Of a DNA stretch of 64,000 nucleotides, positions 7,792 through 17,129 are shown in pieces. Source of the DNA: Nonomuraea candida (GTDB lineage: Bacteria; Actinomycetota; Actinomycetes; Streptosporangiales; Streptosporangiaceae); NCBI RefSeq assembly GCF_000725485.1, contig NZ_JOAG01000030.1:1-64000 (forward strand), in the 5' to 3' direction. The notes below the pieces were generated by a model. The model saw nothing but the letters and a program-made list of their open reading frames with translations. It was not told where the DNA came from and did no database searches. Each line of letters starts with the position of its first letter. Within the stretch, counting starts at the first letter, position 1. The position numbers were made by a program, and so were the translations under genes.

Positions 7792-8759
7792 GCGGCGTCT
7801 CGGTGGCGGCGCGGCTGCGCGAGCCCACCCAGGTGGTGTTCCTCGCGCTGCTCGGCCTGATCGCACTCGGCTGGGTCCTCGTCGCGCTCGACGGCGGCCA
7901 GTTCCTGACCATGGAGAGCGTCGTCGGGATCCAGCAGCGTTCCGCGGCCCTCGGCATCGTGGCGGTCGGGCAGACGCTGGCCATCCTGGCCGGCTCTCTC
8001 GACCTGTCGGTGGCGTACCTGATCAGCCTGGCCTCGCTGGTCGCGGCGGAGATCATGGCGGGCCGGGACGGGAACATCGTCCCCGCGGTCGCCGCGGTGC
8101 TGGCCGTCAGCGCGCTGGTGGGGCTGGTCAACGGGCTGGTCATCACCCGGCTCCGGGTCCACGCCTTCATCGCCACCCTCGGCGTCGCCCTGATCATCAG
8201 GGGCGTCCTCGACCACCTCTACGACGGGCCCGCCGGGAAGGTGCCCGAGTCGTTCCAGCTCCTCGGCTACTCCCGGATCGGGCCGGTCCCCGTCTCCGCC
8301 CTGCTGTGGGCGGGCGTGGCCGTCGCGGCCTGGTTCCTGCTGAGCAGGACCCGGCTGGGATACCGGATCTACGCGGTCGGCGGGAACGAGGAGGTCGCCC
8401 GCCTGTCCGGGATCCGCACCGGGCGGGTCGTCGTCCTCACCCACGTGCTGTGCTCGCTCTGCGCCGGCGTCGCCGGCCTGCTGCTGGCCAGCCGGCTCGG
8501 CGCCGGGGCGCCCACGGTGGGCACCGACGGCGGCTACGACCTGGAGTCCATCGCCGCGGTCGTGCTCGGCGGCACCGCGCTGGCCGGCGGCAAGGGCGGC
8601 GTGGCCGGGACCGTGGGCGGGGTCCTGCTGCTGGCCGTCCTGGACACCCTCTTCAACCAGCTGGAGGTCAACTCCTTCGTCAAGGACGTGGTCCGCGGCG
8701 TGGTCATCGTCGTCGCGGTGGCCGTCTACGCCCGGCGGCTCAAGGGACGGCCGGCATGA
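7788..8759 (+). CDS. Sugar ABC transporter permease (RbsC/XylH type)
   Basis: A 323-aa integral membrane protein with about 8-10 hydrophobic segments and the CUT2 permease signatures GQTLAILAGSLDLSV (~residues 60-75) and ESIAAVVLGGTALAGGKGG (~240-260). The ATG overlaps the ATPase stop by 4 nt (ATGA) and its own stop overlaps the next permease start in the same way, so the three genes are translationally coupled. Two different CUT2 permeases in one operon suggest a heterodimeric channel. Confidence 0.9.
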   Translation: MSGVSVAARLREPTQVVFLALLGLIALGWVLVALDGGQFLTMESVVGIQQRSAALGIVAVGQTLAILAGSLDLSVAYLISLASLVAAEIMAGRDGNIVPAVAAVLAVSALVGLVNGLVITRLRVHAFIATLGVALIIRGVLDHLYDGPAGKVPESFQLLGYSRIGPVPVSALLWAGVAVAAWFLLSRTRLGYRIYAVGGNEEVARLSGIRTGRVVVLTHVLCSLCAGVAGLLLASRLGAGAPTVGTDGGYDLESIAAVVLGGTALAGGKGGVAGTVGGVLLLAVLDTLFNQLEVNSFVKDVVRGVVIVVAVAVYARRLKGRPA

Positions 8760-9706
8760 AGCGGGCCCTTCCCATCCTCGCGGTCCTCGTGGTGCTGCTG
8801 GCCGCGATCGCCTTCGTCAATCCCTTCTTCCTGGAGCCCGCCGGCTTCCTGGCGTTCGTCAAACGCGCCGCGCCGCTGGTGATCCTCGCCGCGGGACAGT
8901 ACTTCGTCATCGTCTCGGGCGAGTTCGACCTGTCGGTCGGCTCGCTGGTGACGGCCGAAGTGGTGATCGCCGCCCGGCTCATCGACGGCGACGAGTCGGC
9001 CACCTGGCCCGTCCTCGCCCTGCTGATCGTCATCGGGCTGCTCGTCGGGCTGGTCAACGGCGTGATCACCACCAAGCTGCGGGTGCCGTCGTTCATCGTG
9101 ACGCTCGGCATGCTGCTCGTCCTGTCCGGGGCGGTGTTCCTGTGGTCGGGCGGCGCGCCGCGCGGCGCGCTGTCGGAGGGCTTCCGCGCCTTCGGCCGCG
9201 GCGGCCTCGGGCCGGTGCCGTGGTCGGTGCTGATCCTGCTGGCGGCCGGCGCGGCGGCGATCTGGCTCATGCGCGCCGACTTCGGCAAGACGCTGATGGC
9301 CACCGGCGACAACGAGCGCGCCGCGGCGCTGTCCGGGGTCCGGGTCCACCGGGCCAAGATCTACGCCTTCATGCTCTCCGGCCTGGCCGCGACCGTCACC
9401 GCGATCCTGCTCGGCGGCTTCGCCGGCGTCTCGGCCCAGGTCGGCCAGGGGCTGGAGTTCTCCGCCATCACCGCGGTCGTCCTCGGCGGCGTGGCGCTCG
9501 GCGGCGGCCGCGGCTCGGTGCTCGCCGCCATGGCCGGAGCCTGCACGCTGGAGGCGCTGTTCACCCTGCTCAACCTGTACGGCATCTCGGGGGCACTGGA
9601 GTTCACCGTGCAGGGCGTCATCATCATCGCCGCGGTCGCGGCGGGAGCCGTCCGACTTCCCCGGAAGTTCACCCCCCGAAAAGGAGACGCACATGCCGCG
9701 TCGTAA
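8756..9706 (+). CDS. Sugar ABC transporter permease (second, RbsC type)
   Basis: A 316-aa paralogue of the preceding permease, with GQYFVIVSGEFDLSVGSL near residue 50 and SAITAVVLGGVALGGGRGS near 240, plus multiple transmembrane helices. It starts at the ATGA junction with the upstream gene. Its 3' end overlaps the lipoprotein gene by 14 nt (start 9693), which again indicates coupled translation. It most likely pairs with the first permease. Confidence 0.9.
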   Translation: MKRALPILAVLVVLLAAIAFVNPFFLEPAGFLAFVKRAAPLVILAAGQYFVIVSGEFDLSVGSLVTAEVVIAARLIDGDESATWPVLALLIVIGLLVGLVNGVITTKLRVPSFIVTLGMLLVLSGAVFLWSGGAPRGALSEGFRAFGRGGLGPVPWSVLILLAAGAAAIWLMRADFGKTLMATGDNERAAALSGVRVHRAKIYAFMLSGLAATVTAILLGGFAGVSAQVGQGLEFSAITAVVLGGVALGGGRGSVLAAMAGACTLEALFTLLNLYGISGALEFTVQGVIIIAAVAAGAVRLPRKFTPRKGDAHAAS

Positions 9707-10901
9707 GGCCACGGTCGCCGTGTTCGCCGCGCTCGCCCTGGCGGGCTGCACCACCGACAAGCCGCCCGCCACCCAGAGCAGCGGCGCGCCGGCCGCGAGT
9801 GCCGCCCAGAGCGGCCAGGGGTCGGGCACGGGCACGCAGTCGAAGTTCTTCGTGCAGGCCGACTTCGACGCCCAGCTCGCCATGCGGTCGCAGACGCCGC
9901 AGGGCCCCGAGGGGAAGCCGTGGGAGCAGGCCATCGCCCCCGAGATGACCGACACCAAGACGTTCAAGAAGGACGGGCCGTACCACCTGTGCTTCTCCAA
10001 CGCCGCGGTCAACAACCCCTGGCGGCAGGTCGGCTGGAAGACCATGCAGGCCGAGGCCGGCCTGCACAAGGAGATCGCGAAGTTCACCGCCCTGGACGCC
10101 GAGGGCAAGGACGACAAGCAGATCTCCGACATCGCCGAGCTGCAGGCCAAGGGATGCGACGCGCTGATCGTCTCGCCCAACACGACCGCCACGCTGACCC
10201 CGGCCGTGAAGGGCGCCTGCGGCAAGGTGCCGGTCATCGTGTTCGACCGGGGCGTGGAGACCGACTGCCCGGTGACGTTCATCAAGCCCATCGGCGGCTA
10301 CCTGTACGGCGCCGACGCCGCCGACTTCCTGGTGGAGAAGGTGCCGGCCGGCGGCAAGGTCCTCGCGCTGCGCATCAGCCCCGGCGTGGACGTGCTGGAG
10401 ACCCGCTGGTCGGCGGCCAAGGTGGTCTTCGACAAGAGCAAGCTCCAGGTGGTGGGCGTGGAGTTCACCGACGGCGACGCCGCCAAGACCAAGAGCATCG
10501 TCAACGACTACATCCAGCGGCACGGCAAGCTCGACGGCCTCTGGATGGACTCCGGAGCGACCGCCGTGGCCGCGGTCGAGGCGTTCGAGGACGCCGGCCT
10601 GCCGGTGCCGCCGATCACCGGCGAGGACCAGCAGGACTTCCTGCAGAAATGGAAGGACGCCAAGCTCACCGCCATCGCCCCCACGTACCCGACCTACCAG
10701 TGGCGCACCCCGATCATCGCCGCGCTGAAGATCCTCAAGGGAGAGGAGGTGCCGAAGGTCTGGAACCTGCCCCAGCCCAAGATCACCGAGGAGACCCTGC
10801 CCACCTACCTCCAGCCGGACATGCCGCCGCTGCACTACGCCCTGTGCGGCTGCGAGGACCTGCCCGGCTTCCCGGAGAACTGGGGCGGAAAGAAGAGCTG
10901 A
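9693..10901 (+). CDS. Sugar-binding lipoprotein of the CUT2 importer
   Basis: A 402-aa periplasmic-binding-protein-like (peripla_BP_4) receptor. The lipobox ALALAGC has the lipidated Cys at 19, followed by a flexible Ala/Ser/Gly-rich linker (~22-50). The binding fold starts at PYHLCFSNAAVNNPWRQVG and includes ELQAKGCDALIVSPN, VPVIVFDRGV and LDGLWMDSGAT, which fit RbsB-like domains. The ATG has a good AAAGGAG RBS 6 nt upstream. The C-terminal Cys pair in CGCED is unusual for the family. It should capture the extracellular sugar for the two permeases upstream. Confidence 0.88.
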   Translation: MPRRKATVAVFAALALAGCTTDKPPATQSSGAPAASAAQSGQGSGTGTQSKFFVQADFDAQLAMRSQTPQGPEGKPWEQAIAPEMTDTKTFKKDGPYHLCFSNAAVNNPWRQVGWKTMQAEAGLHKEIAKFTALDAEGKDDKQISDIAELQAKGCDALIVSPNTTATLTPAVKGACGKVPVIVFDRGVETDCPVTFIKPIGGYLYGADAADFLVEKVPAGGKVLALRISPGVDVLETRWSAAKVVFDKSKLQVVGVEFTDGDAAKTKSIVNDYIQRHGKLDGLWMDSGATAVAAVEAFEDAGLPVPPITGEDQQDFLQKWKDAKLTAIAPTYPTYQWRTPIIAALKILKGEEVPKVWNLPQPKITEETLPTYLQPDMPPLHYALCGCEDLPGFPENWGGKKS

Positions 10902-10928
10902 GCCGAGACGACGACGAAGAGGGACGCC

Positions 10929-11762
10929 ATGTTCTCCATCGGAGTGAACACCTGGGTCTGGGTCTCCCCGCTGACCGACGACGAGCTGGCGCGGCTCGCG
11001 CCGCGCATCGCCCGGTGGGGCTTCGACACCATCGAGCTGCCCGTCGAGCGGCCCGGCGACTGGGACCCGGACAAGGCGGCGGCGCTGCTGGCCGAGCACG
11101 GGCTGGCCGCCTCCGTGGTGCTGGTCATGCCGCCGGGGCGCGAGCTCGTGGCCGCCTCCCCGCAGACCGTCCGGGACACCCAGGACTACCTGCGGCACTG
11201 CGCCGACGTGGCGGCGGCCGTCGGCTCCCCGGTGATCGCGGGGCCGGCGTACGCGTCGGTCGGCCGGACGTGGCGGCTCTCGCCGGACGAGCGCCGCGGC
11301 GCCTACGCCGAGCTGCGCGAGAACCTGCGGCCCGTCCTGGACCACGCGGCCGGGCGCGGGGTGCGGCTCGCGGTCGAGCCGCTCAACCGGTACGAGACCA
11401 GCCTCCTCAACACCGTCGAGCAGGCCCTCGACGCGCTGCCCGAGGACTGCCCGCTGGCTCTCGACGTCTACCACCTGAACATCGAGGAGAAGGACCCCGC
11501 CCGGGCGGTGCGGGCGGCGGCGGGCCGGATCGGGCACGTGCAGGTGTGCGGCACCGATCGCGGCACGCCGGGAGCCGACCGCTTCGACTGGCCCGGCTTC
11601 ACCCGGGCCCTGCGCGACGCCGGCTACCAGGGGCCGCTCGTCATCGAGTCGTTCACCGCGCACAACCGGAGCATCGCCACCGCGGCCTCCATCTGGCGGC
11701 CCCTCGCCGAGAGCCAGGACGCGCTGGCCACGGACGGCCTGGCCTACCTGCGCACCCTCTGA
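10929..11762 (+). CDS. Sugar phosphate isomerase/epimerase, TIM-barrel (AP-endonuclease-2/xylose-isomerase-like)
   Basis: A 277-aa protein opening with MFSIGVNTWVWVSPLTDDEL, the first strand of xylose-isomerase-like TIM barrels of the D-psicose/D-tagatose 3-epimerase group. Candidate metal-site residues sit in VEPLNRYE (Glu on strand 5), ALDVYHLNIEE (Asp/His), HVQVCG(T)D and VIESFT (second Glu). These match the E-D-H-E metal site of ketose 3-epimerases. It is the last gene of the importer operon (27-nt gap, RBS GAGGGA), so it should act on the imported sugar in the cytoplasm, possibly a keto-sugar. It is followed by a strong hairpin. Confidence 0.8.
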   Translation: MFSIGVNTWVWVSPLTDDELARLAPRIARWGFDTIELPVERPGDWDPDKAAALLAEHGLAASVVLVMPPGRELVAASPQTVRDTQDYLRHCADVAAAVGSPVIAGPAYASVGRTWRLSPDERRGAYAELRENLRPVLDHAAGRGVRLAVEPLNRYETSLLNTVEQALDALPEDCPLALDVYHLNIEEKDPARAVRAAAGRIGHVQVCGTDRGTPGADRFDWPGFTRALRDAGYQGPLVIESFTAHNRSIATAASIWRPLAESQDALATDGLAYLRTL

Positions 11763-11767
11763 CCCCG

Positions 11768-11793
11768 GGGCGCGCGCCCACCGGCGCGCGCCC
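11768..11793 (+). terminator. Perfect 11-bp hairpin after the importer operon
   Basis: GGGCGCGCGCC, loop CACC, GGCGCGCGCCC, directly after the epimerase stop at 11762. It should separate the importer operon from the giant secreted-protein gene. Confidence 0.75.
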
Positions 11794-11800
11794 TCCCCGC

Positions 11801-11911
11801 AGCGTCCGTTGACGCCTCACCTTGAGACGTCCCCCGCAGCATTCGTGAACGCCTCGCCCTGAGGCGTCTCCCGCAGAGTCCCGTTGGCGCCTCGTCCTGA
11901 GGCACCCCCCA
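11801..11911 (+). repeat. Three 37-bp direct repeats, each a stem-loop, in the leader of the ThuA-dehydrogenase gene
   Basis: Units start at 11801, 11838 and 11875. Each contains an arm like GACGCCTC, a short loop and a complementary GAGGCGTC-like arm (for example GCCTCGCCCTGAGGC in unit 2), and units 1 and 2 end in CCCGC. The array fills the space between the terminator and the RBS of the 1539-aa protein. It could be an RNA leader with three hairpins or simply a slippage product. Confidence 0.85.
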
Positions 11912-11928
11912 ACCCCCCGGAGATTCGC

Positions 11929-14900
11929 ATGCGACGATTTCTCGCCGCCCTCTTACTCCCGGCCCTGTTACTGGCGCTGTCGCCGGCTCCCGCCCACGCG
12001 GGCGGCTCCGCCTTGCACGGCTTCCGCGCCCTGCTGTTCACCAAAGCCGTGGGATACGTGCACGGCTCCATCCCGGCCGGCATCCAGATGGTGAACGACC
12101 TGGCCGCCGCCCATGACTTCGAAGTGGTGCAGAGCGCCGACTCCTCGGTGTTCAACGACGGCGACCTGGCCACGTACGACGTCCTGATCATGCTGCAGAA
12201 CTCCGGCATGGTCTGGGAGAACGACGCCCAGCGGCAGGCGCTGCAGAAGTTCGTCCGGTCGGGCAAGGGCGTCGTGGCCATCCACAACGCGCTCGACATG
12301 GGCGTCGAGAACGAGTTCCCCTGGTGGGACGACCTGATCAACGGCGGCGCCCACATGCCGGCGCACTCGCCCGGCACCCTCCAGGGGCTGGCCAAGGTCG
12401 TCGACCGGGTGCACCCCTCGACCAGGAACCTCCCGCAGCGCTGGCAGCGGGCGGAGGAGTGGTACAACTTCGCGCCGAACCCGCGCGGCAACGTGCACGT
12501 CCTGGTCGCCGCGGACGAGACGACCTACAACCCCGGCTCCGCCGCCATGGGCCCCGACCATCCGATCTCCTGGTGCCGCCAGGCCGAAGGGGCCCGGGTG
12601 TGGGCCACCGCCATGGGACACGAGGCGAGCGCGTACGCCGAGCCGGAGTTCCGCGAGCACGTCCTCGGCGGCATCGAGTGGGCGGCCGGGGCGCAGCCGG
12701 GCGACTGCGGCGGCACCGTGTGGAGCAGCTTCGAGAAGGTCGCCCTCGACGACAACACCAGCAACCCGATGGAGCTGGACGTCGCCCCCGACGGCCGGGT
12801 GTTCTACGTCCAGCGCCAGGGCGAGGTGAAGATCTACAAGCCCGACACCCACCTGACCGTCACCGCCGCCACCCTCAACGTCTACACCGGCGGTGAGGAC
12901 GGCCTGGTCGGCATGGAGCTGGACCCGGACTTCGCCCGGAACGGGTGGATCTATGTGTACTGGTCGCCGGCCGGCAGCGCCGAAGACGTCAACCGGCTGT
13001 CCCGGTTCACCGTGCAGGGTGACACCATCGACCTGAGCACCGAGAAGAAGATCATCGAAATCCCCGCCTATCGTGCGCGGACCTACCCCGAGCCCGGGCA
13101 CACCGGCGGCGCGGTCGAGTTCGGGCCCGACGGCAGCCTCTACCTGAGCGTCGGCGACGACGTGCCGCCGAACCTGTCGCCCGACTGGCAGGGGTACGCG
13201 CCGCTCGACTGGCGTCCCGGCCAGCACATGCTGGACGCGGCCCGGACCGCGGGCAACACCAACGACCTGCGCGGCAAGATCCTGCGGATCAAGCCGAAGG
13301 CGGACGGCGGCTACGACATCCCCGAGGGCAACCTGTTCCCGCCGGGCACCGCCAAGACCCGCCCCGAGATCTACGCCATGGGCTTCCGCAACCCCTTCCG
13401 CTTCACCGTGGACGCCAAGACCGGTCACCTGCACGTGTCCGACTACGGGCCGGACCGGGGTGGCGCCACCACCGACCGGGGTCCCGAGGGCCTGGTGGAG
13501 TACAACGTCATCAAGAAGGCCGGCAACTTCGGCTGGCCGTTCTGCCACGGTGACAACCAGCCGTACGCGCCGTACAACCCCGACACCAAGGAGGTCGGCG
13601 CCAAGTTCGACTGCGCCGCCCCCGTCAACGAGTCGCCGAACAACACCGGCCTCACCGAGCTGCCGCCGATCGACAAGCCGGTCATGTGGTACGGCTACGG
13701 CACCTCCCCCGCCTTCCCCGAGCTCGGCTCGGGCGGCTCGGCGCCGATGAGCGGCCCCGTCTACCGCTACGACGCCGGCAACCCGTCGCCGACCAAGTTC
13801 CCGCCCTACTTCGACGGCGTGAACTTCTTCTACGAATGGTCGCGCCACTACGTCAAGGAGATCCACCTCGACTCCGCCGGCCAGGTCTTCAAGATCAACA
13901 GCTTCCTGGGGAACACGCCGTTCCTCAAGCCGATGGACATGACCTTCGGCCCGGACGGCGCGCTCTACCTGCTGGAGTGGGGCACCGACTTCGGCGGCGG
14001 CAACAACGACTCCGGCCTCTACCGCATCGACTACGCCGCCGGCGCCCGCTCCCCGGTGGCCAGGGCCACCTCCTCTCGGGTCGACGGCCCCGTCCCGCTG
14101 ACCGTCGAGTTCGACGCCTCCGGCAGCTACGACCCCGACGGCGACACCCTCACCTACGCCTGGGACTTCGACGGTGACGGCACCGTCGACTCCACCCAGG
14201 CCAAGGCCGGCCACGTGTACCGGACGGTGGGCCGGTACACCGCCCAGCTCAAGGTGAGCGACAGCACCGGCAAGGAGGGCTTCGCCAACATCGAGATCAC
14301 CGCGGGCAACAGCCGGCCCACGGTGACCATCGAGACCCCGCCGAACGGCACGCCGATCCAGTTCGGCCAGGACGTGCCGTACAAGATCAAGGTCACCGAT
14401 CCCGAGGACGGCGTGATCGACTGCGCCAAGGTGTTCGTCAACCCGGCGCTCGGCCACGACGACCACGAGCACGAGACCGTCGAGCTCCCCGGCTGCGAGG
14501 GGGTCGTCAACACCGGCGACCTCGGCGGCCACCCCGACGGCGCCAACCTGTTCTACGTGCTCAACGCCCACTACACCGACGGCTCGCAGGAGATGCCGCT
14601 CACCGGCCGCGCCAAGGCGATCCTGCAGCCCATGCGCAAGCAGGCCGAGTTCTTCACCGCCCAGGCGGGCGTGCGCGTCATCGACGAGCCGGGCGCCGAG
14701 AGCGGCAAGCGCATCGGCGACATCAGCAACAACGACTGGATCTCGTTCACCCCGATGAACCTGCACGCCGTCAAGGGCGTGAACTACCGGCTGTCCAGTC
14801 CCACCGGCGGCGGGACGATCGAGCTGCGCGCCGAGTCGCCCACTGGCCGGCTGCTGGCCGCCACCGCGGTCCCCGGCACCGGCGGCTGGAACGACTACCA

Positions 14901-16548
14901 GCAGACCCCGACCGTCCCGGTCGCGGCGGACGCGGCCACCTCGACGCTCTACGTGGTGTTCAAGAACTCCGCCAACAACGCCTTCGACCTGGACGCCGTC
15001 CAGTTCGTGGGCGAGACCCCGCCCCCCGTGATCGAGCCGGGCCTCTACACGGTCACCGCCCAGCACAGCGGCAAGAACGTGACCACGCAGAACGCGTCGA
15101 CGGCCGACGACGCCAAGCTCGTCCAGATGGGCGCCACCGGCGACCCCATCCAGCGGTGGGAGGTCATGCCCGCGCCCGGCGGCTACCAGCTCAAGAACGC
15201 CGGCAGCGGCAAGTGCGCGGACGTCCCCGGCGGCACGACCACCCCCGGCACCCAGCTCGTCCAGTGGACCTGCCACCCCGCCGGCGCCGCCGACGCGCCC
15301 AACCAGCACTTCACCCTGGTCCCGGCCAGCGACGGCCTGTTCCAGATCGTCTCCGCCAAGACCGGATTGTGCGTCGACGTCAACGGCGTCTCCCAGGACG
15401 ACGGCGCCGCGGTGATCCAGTGGAACTGCACGCTCGCGCCCAACCAGACCTTCCGCTTCACCAAGGCCGACGGCGGCGCCGCCGACACGGCCGCGCCGGC
15501 CACCACGGCGAAGCGGAACCCGGCCGAGCCGGACGGCAAGGAGGGCTGGTACACCGCCGCTCCGGTCGAGATCACCCTGACCGCGGCCGACGAGGAGGGC
15601 GGCTCCGGCGTGGCCGCCACCGAATACCGGCTCGACGGCGGCGCCTGGACCGCCTACAGCACGCCGTTCACGGTCAGCGGCGACGGGGCGCACACCCTCG
15701 AGTACCGCTCGCGCGACGGCGCGGGCAACGTCGAGCAGGCCCGCTCGCTCACGCTCAAGATCGACGCGACCGCCCCCCGGACCACCGCGTCGTTCGCCCC
15801 GCCCAACGAGAAAGGATGGAGCAGGACCTCGGTCCCGGTCGAGCTGGCCGCGCAGGACGCCCACTCCGGCGTCAAGCTCATCGAGTACGCCCTCGACGGC
15901 GCCGCCTGGACGGCCTACGCCGGAACGCCCGTGACGGTCGACGGCGACGGCGAGCACGAGCTGCGCTACCGCACCACCGACGCGGCGGGCAACGTCGAGG
16001 AGGAGAAGGCGGCGGTGCTGAAGATCGACGCCACCAAGCCCACCCTGCTGGTGTCCGGCGTGGCCGACGGCGAGACGTACGGCGACGCCCAGGACGCGGT
16101 GATCACCTGGGAGGCCGTGGACGCCACCTCGGGCGTCGACCGCACGACCGGCACCCTCGACGGCGCGCCGCACACGTCGGGCTCGGTGCTGCCGCTGTTC
16201 ACCCAGACCCTGGCCACGCACACGGTCGCGGTCACCTCCACGGACAACGCCGGCAACGCGGTGACCACGTCCGTACGGTTCGGCGTCACCACGTCGCTGC
16301 GGGACATGCAGAACCTGCTCGACCGGTTCCGGGCCACCGGCTGGCTGTCGCCGGCCGCGCACCACAAGCTGGCCAAGAAGCTCACCCAGGCCCGCAAGGC
16401 CCAGACCTCCGGAAAGGACGACCGGGCGGTGCGGCTCCTCGGTGACGTCAAGGAACTCGCCGCGGACGGGACGCTCGTCCCGCGCGCCGAGGTGCGCCAG
16501 GTGCTCACCCGCGACGCCGACAAGATGATCTCGGTCATCCGCGGCTGA
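11929..16548 (+). CDS. Giant secreted ThuA / PQQ-type sugar dehydrogenase / PKD / CBM / lectin / FIMAH protein
   Basis: A 1539-aa exported multidomain protein. The signal peptide is residues 1-24 (ALSPAPAHA). A ThuA-like glutamine-amidotransferase-fold domain covers ~28-255. A glucose/sorbosone dehydrogenase (GSDH) beta-propeller covers ~265-700 (SSFEKVALDDNTSNPMELDV, LVGMELDPDF, GFRNPFRFTVD). Next come PKD ~706-795, a CBM6-like sandwich ~906-1027 and a ricin-type lectin ~1034-1182. Two to three chitobiase/OmpL47-like Ig repeats (EYRLDGGAWTAYS, EYALDGAAWTAYA) span ~1188-1450, and a helical FIMAH-like tail ends it. ATG 11929 is the only start that gives a signal peptide, with CCCGGAGA upstream. 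Its ThuA motif (AIHNALDMGVENEFPWW) departs strongly from the paralogue's HAAADGGYGWPWYGKLVGAY. Extracellular sugar oxidation is the likely role (inferred). Confidence 0.85.
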   Translation: MRRFLAALLLPALLLALSPAPAHAGGSALHGFRALLFTKAVGYVHGSIPAGIQMVNDLAAAHDFEVVQSADSSVFNDGDLATYDVLIMLQNSGMVWENDAQRQALQKFVRSGKGVVAIHNALDMGVENEFPWWDDLINGGAHMPAHSPGTLQGLAKVVDRVHPSTRNLPQRWQRAEEWYNFAPNPRGNVHVLVAADETTYNPGSAAMGPDHPISWCRQAEGARVWATAMGHEASAYAEPEFREHVLGGIEWAAGAQPGDCGGTVWSSFEKVALDDNTSNPMELDVAPDGRVFYVQRQGEVKIYKPDTHLTVTAATLNVYTGGEDGLVGMELDPDFARNGWIYVYWSPAGSAEDVNRLSRFTVQGDTIDLSTEKKIIEIPAYRARTYPEPGHTGGAVEFGPDGSLYLSVGDDVPPNLSPDWQGYAPLDWRPGQHMLDAARTAGNTNDLRGKILRIKPKADGGYDIPEGNLFPPGTAKTRPEIYAMGFRNPFRFTVDAKTGHLHVSDYGPDRGGATTDRGPEGLVEYNVIKKAGNFGWPFCHGDNQPYAPYNPDTKEVGAKFDCAAPVNESPNNTGLTELPPIDKPVMWYGYGTSPAFPELGSGGSAPMSGPVYRYDAGNPSPTKFPPYFDGVNFFYEWSRHYVKEIHLDSAGQVFKINSFLGNTPFLKPMDMTFGPDGALYLLEWGTDFGGGNNDSGLYRIDYAAGARSPVARATSSRVDGPVPLTVEFDASGSYDPDGDTLTYAWDFDGDGTVDSTQAKAGHVYRTVGRYTAQLKVSDSTGKEGFANIEITAGNSRPTVTIETPPNGTPIQFGQDVPYKIKVTDPEDGVIDCAKVFVNPALGHDDHEHETVELPGCEGVVNTGDLGGHPDGANLFYVLNAHYTDGSQEMPLTGRAKAILQPMRKQAEFFTAQAGVRVIDEPGAESGKRIGDISNNDWISFTPMNLHAVKGVNYRLSSPTGGGTIELRAESPTGRLLAATAVPGTGGWNDYQQTPTVPVAADAATSTLYVVFKNSANNAFDLDAVQFVGETPPPVIEPGLYTVTAQHSGKNVTTQNASTADDAKLVQMGATGDPIQRWEVMPAPGGYQLKNAGSGKCADVPGGTTTPGTQLVQWTCHPAGAADAPNQHFTLVPASDGLFQIVSAKTGLCVDVNGVSQDDGAAVIQWNCTLAPNQTFRFTKADGGAADTAAPATTAKRNPAEPDGKEGWYTAAPVEITLTAADEEGGSGVAATEYRLDGGAWTAYSTPFTVSGDGAHTLEYRSRDGAGNVEQARSLTLKIDATAPRTTASFAPPNEKGWSRTSVPVELAAQDAHSGVKLIEYALDGAAWTAYAGTPVTVDGDGEHELRYRTTDAAGNVEEEKAAVLKIDATKPTLLVSGVADGETYGDAQDAVITWEAVDATSGVDRTTGTLDGAPHTSGSVLPLFTQTLATHTVAVTSTDNAGNAVTTSVRFGVTTSLRDMQNLLDRFRATGWLSPAAHHKLAKKLTQARKAQTSGKDDRAVRLLGDVKELAADGTLVPRAEVRQVLTRDADKMISVIRG

Positions 16549-16570
16549 GACCCCTGCACACCCTCCCGCC

Positions 16571-16598
16571 CGCCGCCCCGCCACCCAGCGGGGCGGCG
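16571..16598 (+). terminator. 11-bp hairpin after the 1539-aa gene
   Basis: CGCCGCCCCGC, loop CACCCA, GCGGGGCGGCG, 23 nt past the stop codon. Confidence 0.65.
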
Positions 16599-16721
16599 GC
16601 ACGGGGGTCCCGCCCGCCTGACGGCGCCGGCTGGCACCACCGACGGCACCGAGGTCGGCGTCAACGATGCCGATGCGGCTCCGGTCAGCCGGTCAGGCGG
16701 GGCGGGACGCTCTGGGGGTGA

Positions 16722-17129
16722 TCAGGTTCTGCCGGTCATCCCGGTGGCGGGATGCCGGATCTCGATGCTCGCGGGGTCGGACAGTGCTCGTTCGACGACG
16801 ACGCCGGCCGGATCAGTGGCCATCGCGGCGATGTAGTCGGCGTTGACCTCCACGCCCAGGGCGCCGACCCGCGAGCCGTCCAGGACGAGCGCGACCCCCG
16901 GGCGGCCGACGGAGCCCGCGTGCTGCGGTCCCGCCTCCTTGACCAGCCCGCGTGCCTGCGACTCGCTCACCAGGCTGGTGACGGTGGTCTTGTTCAGCCC
17001 GGTCGCGACGGCGATGGCCGACCGGGAGCAGGGGCCGTGCCCGCTGACGTGACGCAGCACCAGGGCGAGGTTGGACCGTCGCACGGTGGTCTGGTCCGCG
17101 GGGGCTCCCGCGGCCAGGCCCCGGCTCAT
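16722..17129 (-). pseudogene. Truncated ROK-family regulator
   Basis: Only the winged-helix DNA-binding part and the first strands of the kinase-like fold remain (about 135 aa from ATG 17129): SNLALVLRHVSG, TGLNKTTVTSLVSE, GRPGVALVLDGS and LGVEVNADYIAAMATD. The neighbouring intact ROK (17415) has the same order over 437 aa, whereas here the frame ends at 16722 after ATGMTGRT, with no phosphate-binding, sugar-binding or zinc motifs. It is a 3'-deleted paralogue sitting head-to-head with the intact gene. It could still bind DNA as a minimal repressor. Confidence 0.75.

Noticed and set aside
11801..11911. 37-bp repeats as a CRISPR array
   Set aside because: Units are directly adjacent without spacers and are imperfect; no cas genes are nearby.
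11968..16602. 1544-codon open frame on the minus strand
   Set aside because: It is the antisense shadow of the 1539-aa ThuA/dehydrogenase gene. Very high third-position GC removes stops from the opposite strand. It has no domains, and its composition is Val/Gly/Arg-rich.
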